From assembly GCF_013364275.1 (NCBI RefSeq), contig NZ_CP054932.1, forward strand, positions 7,006,001 through 7,070,000: 64,000 nucleotides of DNA, given 5' to 3'. This stretch comes from Actinomadura sp. NAK00032. Lineage in GTDB: Bacteria; Actinomycetota; Actinomycetes; Streptosporangiales; Streptosporangiaceae. The notes beneath the pieces are model-generated. The model was not told the origin of the DNA. It worked only from the letters and a program-made list of their open reading frames with translations, and did no database searches. The translations under genes were made by a program, and so were the position numbers. Positions within the stretch are counted from its first letter, which is position 1. Each line of letters opens with the position of its first letter. Shown here in pieces: positions 35,731 to 44,089 of the stretch.

Positions 35731-36738
35731 CTAGCGGACGACCAGCGGGTGCTCGCCCGCCGGGACCAGTTCGCCGATGACCGGCTCGCCGGGGATCTCG
35801 CCCGCGACGAGCAGGCCGCCGGAGGTCTGCGCGTCGGCGAGCAGGAGGCGGTCCTCTTCGGGAAGGTCGCGGAAGTCGGTGTGCGGGGCGACCCAGTCGA
35901 GGTTGCGGCGGGTGCCGCCGCTGACGTACCCGGCGCGCAGCGACTCGCGGGCGCCGTCCAGGTACGGGACGGCGGCGGCGTCGACCACGGCGGTGACGCC
36001 GGACGCGCGGGCCAGCTTGTAGAGGTGCCCGAGCAGCCCGAAGCCGGTCACGTCGGTGGCGCAGGTCGCGCCCGCGTCGAGCGCGGCGGCGGAGGCGTCC
36101 CGGTTCAGCGCGGCCATCGCCGCGACGGCGTGCGGGAAGACCTCCCCGGTCGCCTTGTGCCGGTTGTTGAGCACCCCGACGCCGAGCGGCTTGGTCAGGG
36201 TGAGCGGCAGGCCGGGCTTGCCGGTGTCGTTGCGCAGCAGGGCGGCGGGGTCGGCGACGCCGGTGACGGCCATGCCGTACTTCGGTTCGGGGTCGTCGAC
36301 GCTGTGGCCGCCGCCGACATGGCAGCCCGCCTCGGCGGCGACGTCCAGGCCGCCGCGCAGCACCTCGCGCGCCAGCTCGAACGGCAGGACGCCGCGGGGC
36401 CAGGCGAGCAGGTTCACCGCGACGAGCGGGCGGCCGCCGACGGCGTACACGTCGGACAGGGCGTTGGCGGCGGCGATCCGCCCCCAGTCATAGGGGTCGT
36501 CGACGACCGGGGTGAAGAAGTCGGCGGTGGCGACGGCGGCGAGCCCGCCGCGCGAGCCGGGCAGCCGGACGACGGCGGCGTCGTCGCCGGTGTCCAGCCC
36601 GATGATCAGTTCGCCGTTGGGGGCCTCGGGGGCGGTGGTCAGGCCCGCGACGACGTCCTCCAGCTCGCCGGGCGGGATCTTGCAGGCGCAGCCTCCGCCG
36701 TGCGCGTACTGCGTCAGCCGCTTCGCCGTCTCGGTCAT
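35731..36738 (-). CDS. selD: Selenide, water dikinase SelD
   Basis: A 335-aa enzyme that makes selenophosphate from selenide and ATP. The catalytic residues are in HGGGCACKIPP: C17 and K20 align in number with the E. coli enzyme, and C19 is an extra Cys. The ATP/Mg Asp residues lie in LIIGLDTGDDAAVVRL and ATADFFTPVVDDPYDWG; GGHSVDDPEPKYG and ATDVTGFGLLGH are family blocks. This copy has Cys, not Sec, at the active site. Its start overlaps the selB stop (ATGA at 36735-36738), making it the last gene of selA-selB-selD. Confidence 0.95.
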   Translation of the reverse strand: MTETAKRLTQYAHGGGCACKIPPGELEDVVAGLTTAPEAPNGELIIGLDTGDDAAVVRLPGSRGGLAAVATADFFTPVVDDPYDWGRIAAANALSDVYAVGGRPLVAVNLLAWPRGVLPFELAREVLRGGLDVAAEAGCHVGGGHSVDDPEPKYGMAVTGVADPAALLRNDTGKPGLPLTLTKPLGVGVLNNRHKATGEVFPHAVAAMAALNRDASAAALDAGATCATDVTGFGLLGHLYKLARASGVTAVVDAAAVPYLDGARESLRAGYVSGGTRRNLDWVAPHTDFRDLPEEDRLLLADAQTSGGLLVAGEIPGEPVIGELVPAGEHPLVVR

Positions 36739-38501
36739 GTCGTCCTCTCCGTACAGCGCCGCCGGAGGTCGTCCACCCGGGTGGTGTAGCCCGCCGCGTC
36801 GAGGTGCTCCAGGAGCGGGACGGCGACACGGCGGGTGGTGCCGAGCGCGCGGCGCGCCTCGCTCAGCGTGAACGGGCCGCCGAGGCCCGCGAGGAGCGCG
36901 GCGGCGCGGGCGTCGTCGCCGGGCAGCAGCACGATGCCGCCGCCGACCTTCAGCAGCGCGCCGGCCGCCGCGGCGGCGGCGAGCATCTTGGGGGTGAGGC
37001 CGAGGTCGGCGAGCCGGCCGGCGTCGGGGGCCTGGAACGGCGCCTCGGCCAGGTCGCGGCGGACGGCGTCGACGGCCGCCCGCACGGGCGGCGGCAGCTC
37101 CGGCGCGGTGGCCCGCCCGTAGATCCGGCCGTCGCGCTGGTGCAGCCCGTCGGCGAGGGCCTCGACGAGGGCGCGGTCGGGCAGGCCGAGGGCGCGGCGG
37201 GCGGCGTCGGCGGGCAGCCCGGGGTCGGTCGGGTGCGCGGCGGCGTGCTCCTCGACGGCGGTGATGAGGCGCTTGCGGAGGTCCTCCCAGTGGTCGGGGT
37301 CGGCGAGCCAGTCCCCCGCGACGGGTTCGGACGGGGCGGGCACGCCCATCGCGGCCAGTTCGGCCCGCGTGATCAGGCGCCGGCGGCGGAGCTCGCCGGC
37401 GCCGTCGGGCCGCCCGCTGATCGCGGCGAGTTCGCGGGCCCGCGCCGCCGCCGCGCCGCGCCGCCGGAACGGCTCCGGGCGGACGTCCAGCACGGTGACC
37501 CCGGCGGGGACGCGGTGGGCGCCGGGGTCGCGGAGCAGCGCGACGTCGCCGACCCGCAGCGGCAGCGGCCGGCGCAGCGCGAGCCGCGCGGTGTCGGCGC
37601 CGAGCGGCCGCACGTGGACCGGCACCGCCGCCGACCCGACGTGCAGGGTCAGCTCGCGCGGCAGGTCGCCGGCCGGTTCGCCGCGCAGCCGCACGTCGAC
37701 GACGTCGGCGGTGAGCCAGCGTCCGGGGGTCAGCAGGGCGTCGCCGCGGCCGGCCCGCCGGACGTTCCCGTGCAGGTTGACGGCGACGCGGGCGACGGCG
37801 CCGATGCCGTCGTGGTCTTCCTTGAGGCTCTGCAGGCCGCGCACGCGCACCAGGTCGCCGCCGATGGCGAGGCGGTCGCCGACGTTGATCGTCCCGGCGC
37901 CGAGCGTCCCGGTCACGACAGTGCCCCGGCCCCGGATGGTGAAGATCCGGTCGGTCCAGAGCCGCACGTCGGCGTCCAGGTCGGGGGCCGGGAGGGACGC
38001 GGTGAGCCGTTCCAGCGCAGCGCGCAGCTCGTCCAGGCCCTCGCCGGTGGCGCCGCTGACCATGACGGACTCGACCGCGCCGAGCGAGGTGCCCGCGATG
38101 TGCGCGAGGGCCTCGTCGCGCGCCAGCTCGGCCAGTCCGTCGCCGGCGAGGTCGCTGCGCGTGACGGCGAGGAGGCCGTGGCGGACGCCGAGCGCGTCGA
38201 GCACCGCGAGGTGCTCCTCCGACTGCCGCTGCCAGCCCTGGTCGGCGGCCACCACGAACAGGACGGCCGGGGCGGGCCCGACACCGGCGAGCATCGTGGT
38301 GACGAGCCGCTCGTGACCGGGGACGTCCACGAACGCGAGCCGGTCGCCGCCGGGGAGGGTCGTCCAGGCGAAGCCCAGCTCGATCGTCAGGCCGCGGCGG
38401 CGCTCCTCCTCCAGCCGGTCGGGCTCCATCCCGGTGAGGGCGCGGACGAGCGTGGACTTGCCGTGGTCGACGTGCCCGGCGGTCGCGACGACGTGCGTCA
38501 T
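36735..38501 (-). CDS. selB: Selenocysteine-specific elongation factor SelB
   Basis: A 588-aa GTPase that carries Sec-tRNA to the ribosome at UGA codons marked by SECIS. The G domain has VVATAGHVDHGKSTLVRAL (P loop), FVDVPGHERLV and the VTRSD specificity motif; domains II-III follow (RGRGTVVTGTL), then about 220 residues of C-terminal winged helices (from about 370) that bind the SECIS hairpin. The length is normal for the family. It overlaps selA and selD by four bases each. Confidence 0.93.
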   Translation of the reverse strand: MTHVVATAGHVDHGKSTLVRALTGMEPDRLEEERRRGLTIELGFAWTTLPGGDRLAFVDVPGHERLVTTMLAGVGPAPAVLFVVAADQGWQRQSEEHLAVLDALGVRHGLLAVTRSDLAGDGLAELARDEALAHIAGTSLGAVESVMVSGATGEGLDELRAALERLTASLPAPDLDADVRLWTDRIFTIRGRGTVVTGTLGAGTINVGDRLAIGGDLVRVRGLQSLKEDHDGIGAVARVAVNLHGNVRRAGRGDALLTPGRWLTADVVDVRLRGEPAGDLPRELTLHVGSAAVPVHVRPLGADTARLALRRPLPLRVGDVALLRDPGAHRVPAGVTVLDVRPEPFRRRGAAAARARELAAISGRPDGAGELRRRRLITRAELAAMGVPAPSEPVAGDWLADPDHWEDLRKRLITAVEEHAAAHPTDPGLPADAARRALGLPDRALVEALADGLHQRDGRIYGRATAPELPPPVRAAVDAVRRDLAEAPFQAPDAGRLADLGLTPKMLAAAAAAGALLKVGGGIVLLPGDDARAAALLAGLGGPFTLSEARRALGTTRRVAVPLLEHLDAAGYTTRVDDLRRRCTERTT

Positions 38502-39814
38502 CGCGCCGCCGCCCGGACCGCCTCGGCCACGGCGTCGTCCTCGTCCGGGGGCACGGCGCGCAGGTCGAGCAGGCACCGCCCGTCCTCGACCCGGCCCATC
38601 ACGGCGGGGACGCCGCGCCGCAGCCGGGCCGCGAAGGGCTCCGGCAGCGCGACCGCCGCGCTCGGCAGCACGACGCCGGGCGCGCCGCCGCCCCCGACGG
38701 CCGCGTCGCTCTCCACGGGCACCGCGTCGATCCCGGCGTCCCGCAGGCGGGCGGCGAGCCGCTCGGCCCGCTCCCGCAGCGCGGCGGCGTCGGCGCGCAG
38801 CGCCTGCTCGGTCGGGGTGCGCGGCCCCCGGACGGTCGCCTCCAGCGCGGCGAGCGTCATCTTGTCGACGCGCAGCGCCCGCGCCAGCGGATGGCGGGCC
38901 AGCGTGCGGACCAGGTCGTCCCGCCCGAGGACGAGCCCGCACTGCGGCCCGCCGAGCAGCTTGTCGCCGCTGGCCGTGACGAGGTGCGCGCCCGCCTTGA
39001 GCATGGACGCGGCGTCGGGCTCGTCCGGCAGCAGCGGTTCGGGCGCGAGCAGGCCGGAGCCGATGTCGGCGACGACCGGGACGCCGAGCCCGGTCAGCTC
39101 GGCGACGCCGGCGCTCCGGGTGAACCCCTCGATCCGGAAGTTGGACGGGTGCACCTTCAGGATGAACCCGGTCCGCTCGCCGACCGCCGCCGCGTAGTCG
39201 TCCGGCGAGGTGCGGTTGGTGGTGCCGACCTCCCGCAGCCGCGCGCCCGTCGCGGCGAGCAGCTCGGGGATCCGGAAGCCGTCGCCGATCTCCACCATCT
39301 CGCCGCGGCTGATGACGATCTCCCGGCCGGGCGCGAGCGCGGTCGCGGCCAGCACGAGCGCCGCCGCGCCGTTGTTGACGACGTGCGCGGCCTCCGCCTG
39401 CGGCACCCGCTCCAGCAGCGCCGCCAGCACGGACCGGCCCCGCCCGGCCCGCCGCCCGGTCTCCAGGTCCAGTTCCACGTCGGTGGCGCCCGACGCCACG
39501 GCCACGGCCTCGCGGGCCGCGTCCGACAGCGGTGCCCGCCCGAGGTTGGTGTGCAGCAGCACGCCGGTCGCGTTGATGACGGGGCGCAGGCCCGACGCGG
39601 TCGGCGGCAGTGACCCGACCGCGGTGTCGGCCACCGCGTCCGGCGGGATCTCGCCCGCGCGGGCCCGCCGCTGCGCCCCGACGACCGCCGCCTTGACCAC
39701 CCCGCGCCCGAGCCGGCCGGCCGCCGCGGCGAGCCGCGGGTCGGCGAGCAGCACATCGGTGCGGGCGATCCGCCGCCGCCCGTCCTGCCCGGCGGGCACG
39801 GCCGCACGATCCAT
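38498..39814 (-). CDS. selA: L-seryl-tRNA(Sec) selenium transferase SelA
   Basis: A 438-aa PLP enzyme that converts Ser-tRNA(Sec) to Sec-tRNA(Sec). The PLP lysine is in ASGDKLLGGPQCG; VINATGVLLHTNLGRAPL and NNGAAALVLAATAL are conserved blocks, and VKVHPSNFRIEGFT-type sequence follows (here ILKVHPSNFRIEGF). ATG 39814 is preferred over GTG 39823 because GGAGG then lies eight bases upstream. It is the first gene of selA-selB-selD. No tRNA(Sec) gene was found nearby. Confidence 0.94.
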   Translation of the reverse strand: MDRAAVPAGQDGRRRIARTDVLLADPRLAAAAGRLGRGVVKAAVVGAQRRARAGEIPPDAVADTAVGSLPPTASGLRPVINATGVLLHTNLGRAPLSDAAREAVAVASGATDVELDLETGRRAGRGRSVLAALLERVPQAEAAHVVNNGAAALVLAATALAPGREIVISRGEMVEIGDGFRIPELLAATGARLREVGTTNRTSPDDYAAAVGERTGFILKVHPSNFRIEGFTRSAGVAELTGLGVPVVADIGSGLLAPEPLLPDEPDAASMLKAGAHLVTASGDKLLGGPQCGLVLGRDDLVRTLARHPLARALRVDKMTLAALEATVRGPRTPTEQALRADAAALRERAERLAARLRDAGIDAVPVESDAAVGGGGAPGVVLPSAAVALPEPFAARLRRGVPAVMGRVEDGRCLLDLRAVPPDEDDAVAEAVRAAAR

Positions 39815-39910
39815 CAGGCGCACCTCCGATGCAGAGCGCTACCCGTCCAGCATCGCACCGAAACGGGCGCCGCGCCGCGCCCGGAACCGGCCCGCCGATT
39901 GCGCCGCCGA

Positions 39911-39936
39911 TGACAACGGCCCCGGGGGCATTGTCA
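39911..39936. promoter_or_regulatory. Inverted repeat upstream of the PucR-type regulator
   Basis: TGACAA (39911-39916) and TTGTCA (39931-39936) flank a 14-base GC-rich spacer, in the gap between divergent selA and the PucR-type gene. It could be an operator for either. Confidence 0.35.
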
Positions 39937-40009
39937 ACGGTGTGAGTGTCATGTGTGACGCGGGTTACTTAGCCTGGCGGCCCTGGTGTCCGCTGACGGA
40001 GGTGACGCT

Positions 40010-41254
40010 TTGACCGAGCTGCACGAGAGGTCCGCGGCGGCAGGCGGCCTGTCCGGTGAGCCCTGGCGGGACGTACCGCGCGAGGAGGCGCGGTGGCTGC
40101 GCCCGCACCTGTCCGCCCTCGTCGACACCATGGTGGAGGGCGTGCTCCGCAACGTCCCCGAGTACGCCCGGCCCGACGACCCCGTCTACACCGAGGTGAT
40201 GCGGGTCGCGGTGATGCGCGGGATGGAGCACTTCATCCAGCTGATCGCCGACCCGGACGCGTCCTGGAAGGAGGTCCACCAGGTCTTCTTCGACATCGGG
40301 TACGGGGAGGCGATGGAGGGCCGCTCCCTGGAGCACCTGCAGAACGCGCTGCGGGTCGCGTCGCGGACGGCGTGGCGGTACCTGTCGCGGGAGGCCGACC
40401 GGCTGCAGAAGCCGCGCGAGCTGGCGATCTCGCTGACCGAGGTGAACTTCGCCTACCTGGACCTGCTGGCGTCCGCCGCCGCGCAGGGCTACGCGCGGGC
40501 GCGGGAGAAGGCGGCGGGCGAGCGCGAGCAGCGGCGCGGCCGGCTGCTGAGCCTGCTGCTGTCGGACCCGCCCGCCCCGGCGGACGTCCTCGCCGAGCAG
40601 GCGAACCTCGCCGGCTGGGCGCTGCCCGAGCGGCTCGCGGTGATCGTGCTGCTGCCGCGCCCCGGCAGCGGCGGCGAGGGCCCGGCGGGGCTGCCGCCGC
40701 TGCTGCTGAGCGGCCTGGACCGGGGCCGGCCGTGCCTGGTCATGCCGGACCCGGACCGCCCCGGCGGCACCGGCCGGCTCACCGCGCCGCTCGGCGGCTG
40801 GACCGGCGCGGTCGGGCCGTCGGTGCCGACCGCGCAGGCCGGCGTGTCGCTGCACTGGGCGCACCGCGCCCTCGACCTGATGGCGGACGGCCGGCTCACC
40901 CCGGCCGCCCCCGGGACGCTGGTGCACGCCGACCAGCACGTGCCCGGCCTGCTGCTCCAGGAGGGCTGGACGCTCGCCGAGGCGGCGGCGCGGCGGCGGC
41001 TGGCCCCGCTCGCCGCGGTCGGCGCGCACCGCGGCTCCCGGCTCGCCGCGACGCTGCTGGAGTGCCTCAAGCACGGCTTCAACGCGACGGACGCCGCCGA
41101 GGCGCTGTGCGTGCACCCGCAGACCGTCCGGTACCGGCTGGCGCAGCTCCACGAGCTGTTCGACTACGACATCGAGGACCCGGCGATCCGGCTGGAGCTG
41201 ATGCTGCTGCTCCCCGTCTGGCTGCGGGACGCCCCGGACGGGGAGCAGGCGTGA
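40010..41254 (+). CDS. PucR/FasR-type regulator
   Basis: A 414-aa regulator. The N-terminal helical sensor domain (about 20-170) includes HLSALVDTMVEGVLRNVPEY and a following 'RRGRLLSLLLSD' segment. The C-terminal PucR-type HTH (about 345-400) is LAATLLECLKHGFNATDAAEALCVHPQTVRYRLAQL. FasR of Streptomyces, a controller of fatty-acid synthesis, has this layout. TTG 40010 is chosen because GGAGG lies seven bases upstream; GTG 39986 is an alternative. It is convergent with the fatty-acyl-AMP ligase gene, three bases apart, so control of the lipid genes is plausible. Confidence 0.75.
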   Translation: MTELHERSAAAGGLSGEPWRDVPREEARWLRPHLSALVDTMVEGVLRNVPEYARPDDPVYTEVMRVAVMRGMEHFIQLIADPDASWKEVHQVFFDIGYGEAMEGRSLEHLQNALRVASRTAWRYLSREADRLQKPRELAISLTEVNFAYLDLLASAAAQGYARAREKAAGEREQRRGRLLSLLLSDPPAPADVLAEQANLAGWALPERLAVIVLLPRPGSGGEGPAGLPPLLLSGLDRGRPCLVMPDPDRPGGTGRLTAPLGGWTGAVGPSVPTAQAGVSLHWAHRALDLMADGRLTPAAPGTLVHADQHVPGLLLQEGWTLAEAAARRRLAPLAAVGAHRGSRLAATLLECLKHGFNATDAAEALCVHPQTVRYRLAQLHELFDYDIEDPAIRLELMLLLPVWLRDAPDGEQA

Positions 41255-41257
41255 GCG

Positions 41258-43018
41258 TCACTCCCTCCCGGCGGGGGTCCGGGTGACCGGCAGCGTGCCG
41301 TCGAGGTAGGCGCGGCGGCAGGCCGACCGGGCGATCTTGCCGCTGCTGGTGCGGAGCAGGCCGCCCGGCTCGATCAGCACGAAGTCGTGGACGCGGAGGT
41401 CGTGCTGCTGCTTCACCGCCGCCCGCACCGCGCGCGCCGCGTCCGCCGGGTCCAGCAGCGCGACCGGGACCCGCCGGTTCCGCTCGGCGATCACGACGAG
41501 GCCCTCGGTGTCGCCGGTCTCGACCGACACCGCGCAGGTGTACTCGCGGCGGATCGCCTTGTGCGCGCCGGACACGGTGAACTCGATGTCCTGCGGGTAG
41601 TGGTTGCGGCCGTCCACGATGACCAGGTCCTTGATCCGGCCGGTGACGAACAGCTCGCCGCCGTGCCGGACGCCGAGGTCGCCGGTGCGCAGCCACGGCC
41701 CGCGCGGCAGGTCCCCGACCGTGCCGGACAGCTCCGCCTCGAACGTCTCCCTGGTCGCCTCGGGCCGTCCCCAGTAGCCGGCCGCGACGTTCGGGCCGTG
41801 CACCCAGATCTCGCCGACGGAGCCGTCCGCGAGCCGGACCCCGGTCGCGGGGTCGACGATGGCGACGTGCTGGCCGTAGGACGTCCCGCACGCGATCAGC
41901 TGGATCGCGCCGGGCGCGCCGGCGTCGCAGGGCTCGGCGGTGCCGCGGCGGAGCCGCTCGTGGTCGAACGCCACCCGGGTCGGCGTCCGGAACCGCGACG
42001 ACGCCGACACGTACACGGTCGCCTCGGCCAGGCCGTAGGCGCACACCTGCGCCTCGGGCCGCAGCCCGCAGTCCTTGAACGCCTCGTAGAAGCCGGTGAG
42101 GGTGCTCTCCCGGATCGGCTCCGCGCCGTTCATGAACACCTGCACGCCGCTGAGGTCGAGCTTCTGCTTCTCCTCCTCGGTGACCTGCGCGGTGAGGTAC
42201 TCGTAGGCGAAGTTGGGGCCGCCGGTGAACGCGTGCTTCTGCGCGCTGAGCAGCTCCAGCCAGCGGACGGGGCGCATGATGAACGCCACCGGGTCCATGA
42301 TGACGCCCGGGTTCCCGTAGACGAGCGGCAGCGCCACCGTGGTGACCAGGCCCATGTCGTGGAACACCGGCAGCCAGTTCACGCCGGACGACTCGCGCGG
42401 GATGCCCTCGAACGTCCGCCACAGCTGCTCGGCGTTGGTCGCGAAGTTCCCGTGCGTGATGATGACGCCGGCCGGGGTCCGGGTCGAGCCGGAGGTGTAC
42501 TGCAGGTAGGCGACGTCGCCGGGGTCGGTCGGCTCCGGCGCCCAGTCGAGCGCCGGGTCCACCTCGTCGGTGACGATGACCTCCTTCGGCGCGCGCACCC
42601 CCTCGCCCGCCAGGAACGCCTCGACGTGCGGCAGCGACGCGCGCGTGGTGAGCACGACGTCCGGCTCGGCGTCCCGGTAGACGGCGAGCAGCCGGTCGCC
42701 GTGGCCGGGCAGGTCCGGGGAGAACAGCGGGACGCCGATGGCGCGGGCGTACATCGCGCCGAGGAACCCCGTCACGTAGTGCAGGTCCTGCGGGGCGAGC
42801 AGCGCCACCCGGGCGCCGGGCTCGGCGGCGCGGCGGATGGCGGCGGCGACGGAGCGGGCGCGCCGGTCCAGCTCGCCCCAGGTGACATCGGTGGCGACGC
42901 CGTCCGGGTCGGTCATGTAGTCCATGAACGTGTACGCGCGGTCGCCGGGGAAGTCCTTGGCGAACCGGGCGAGCCGCTCGATCAGCGGGGTCCGGTCGAG
43001 TTCGGGGACGTCGGTCAT
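41258..43018 (-). CDS. Fatty-acyl-AMP ligase (FAAL)
   Basis: A 586-aa adenylate-forming enzyme of the FAAL/FadD32 group, which activates fatty acids as acyl-AMP and passes them to an acyl carrier protein or PKS/NRPS. It has YLQYTSGSTRTPAGVIITHGN (P loop), NWLPVFHDMGL, AYGLAEATVYVS, WLRTGDLGV and a C-terminal Lys in LRTSSGKIARSACR. The FAAL-type insertion region (VTGRIKDLVIVDGRNHYPQDIE) is present. It overlaps the upstream desaturase gene by ATGA. No carrier-protein or megasynthase gene is adjacent. Confidence 0.88.
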   Translation of the reverse strand: MTDVPELDRTPLIERLARFAKDFPGDRAYTFMDYMTDPDGVATDVTWGELDRRARSVAAAIRRAAEPGARVALLAPQDLHYVTGFLGAMYARAIGVPLFSPDLPGHGDRLLAVYRDAEPDVVLTTRASLPHVEAFLAGEGVRAPKEVIVTDEVDPALDWAPEPTDPGDVAYLQYTSGSTRTPAGVIITHGNFATNAEQLWRTFEGIPRESSGVNWLPVFHDMGLVTTVALPLVYGNPGVIMDPVAFIMRPVRWLELLSAQKHAFTGGPNFAYEYLTAQVTEEEKQKLDLSGVQVFMNGAEPIRESTLTGFYEAFKDCGLRPEAQVCAYGLAEATVYVSASSRFRTPTRVAFDHERLRRGTAEPCDAGAPGAIQLIACGTSYGQHVAIVDPATGVRLADGSVGEIWVHGPNVAAGYWGRPEATRETFEAELSGTVGDLPRGPWLRTGDLGVRHGGELFVTGRIKDLVIVDGRNHYPQDIEFTVSGAHKAIRREYTCAVSVETGDTEGLVVIAERNRRVPVALLDPADAARAVRAAVKQQHDLRVHDFVLIEPGGLLRTSSGKIARSACRRAYLDGTLPVTRTPAGRE

Positions 43019-43992
43019 GCTGCTTCTCCGTTGGCGGTGGCGCTGTCGGCGGTGGTGCGGCGGGCGGCGAGGCGCTCGTGGTCGGGCCAGCGGACGTCCC
43101 AGACCCAGCCGAGCCGCTCGAACAGCCAGATGACGCGGGCGCTGATGTCGATCTGGCCCTTCAGGACGCCGTGCCGCGCGCAGGTCGGGTCGGCGTGGTG
43201 CAGGTTGTGCCAGGACTCCCCGAACGACGGGATCGCCAGCCACCACACGTTGCGGGCCTTGTCGCGGGTCTTGAAGTCCTCCCTGCCGAACACGTGGCAG
43301 ATCGAGTTGATCGAGAACGTCACGTGCTCGCCGACGAACACCCGCATCAGGCCCGCCCAGAACAGCGCGGTGAGAGCGCCGTGCCAGGACTGGGTGAGCA
43401 GCGCACCGAGGCCCATCGGGACGAGGAACGTCGACAGGACGATGACGGCGTACACGGGGTCCAGGGACAGGAACCGGATGTCCCGGTCCTTGAGCAGGTC
43501 GGGCGCGTACTTGCTGCGGGACGTGCGGTCCTTGCTGAACAGCCAGCCCATGTGCGCGTGGTACAGGCCCTTGGTGAGGCCCCACACGCCCGGCCCGTAG
43601 GCCCACGGCGAGTGCGGGTCGCCCTCCTGGTCGGAGTACTTGTGGTGGCGGCGGTGGTCGGCGACCCACCGGACGACCGACCCCTGCATGGCCTGCCCGC
43701 CGAGGATCGCGAGCGCGATCCGCAGCCACCGCCTGGCCTTGAAGCCGCCGTGCGTGAAGTGCCGGTGGTAGCCGACCGTGACGCCGAGGGCGTTGAGCGG
43801 ATAGAGGAAGGCGAAGATGGCGACGTCCGTCCAGCCGAGGCCCCATCCCCACAGGAAGGGGACGGCCGCCAGCAGCCCGAGGATCGGCGCGACCACGAAC
43901 ACCACGACCGCGACGCGCTCGGGCAACGGGACCGTGCCCGAGATGTCGGGCTGCGGGGTTCGGCTGCCGGCGTCGGCGACACCCGCTGTCAT
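43015..43992 (-). CDS. Membrane acyl-CoA desaturase
   Basis: A 325-aa integral membrane di-iron desaturase of the delta-9 acyl-CoA type. The three His boxes are HRHFTH, HRRHH (DHRRHHKYSD) and HNLHH (ESWHNLHHADP). Four membrane helices flank them (for example VFVVAPILGLLAAVPF). It would introduce a double bond into a fatty acyl chain. It is translationally coupled to the FAAL gene, so the unsaturated product may be the acid that FAAL activates. Confidence 0.9.
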   Translation of the reverse strand: MTAGVADAGSRTPQPDISGTVPLPERVAVVVFVVAPILGLLAAVPFLWGWGLGWTDVAIFAFLYPLNALGVTVGYHRHFTHGGFKARRWLRIALAILGGQAMQGSVVRWVADHRRHHKYSDQEGDPHSPWAYGPGVWGLTKGLYHAHMGWLFSKDRTSRSKYAPDLLKDRDIRFLSLDPVYAVIVLSTFLVPMGLGALLTQSWHGALTALFWAGLMRVFVGEHVTFSINSICHVFGREDFKTRDKARNVWWLAIPSFGESWHNLHHADPTCARHGVLKGQIDISARVIWLFERLGWVWDVRWPDHERLAARRTTADSATANGEAA

Positions 43993-44041
43993 GTTCGGAC
44001 TCCTTAGTGGTGAGGCGTGCGGGGAGCCCCGCTCACGGGGT

Positions 44042-44070
44042 CCGGGCCGCCGGTCGTCCCGGCGGCCCGG
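44042..44070 (-). terminator. Terminator hairpin after the lipase gene
   Basis: CCGGGCCGCCGG pairs perfectly with CCGGCGGCCCGG (12 bp) around a TCGTC loop, 20 bases beyond the lipase stop on the minus strand. It separates the lipase from the desaturase-FAAL operon. Confidence 0.65.
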
Positions 44071-44089
44071 CCCGCGGGCGGGGGGAGGG

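Noticed and set aside
39824..40009. selC tRNA gene beside selA
   Set aside because: No acceptor stem, T-loop (GGTTCGA) or TCA anticodon loop could be drawn in this gap or in the gap before fdnG.
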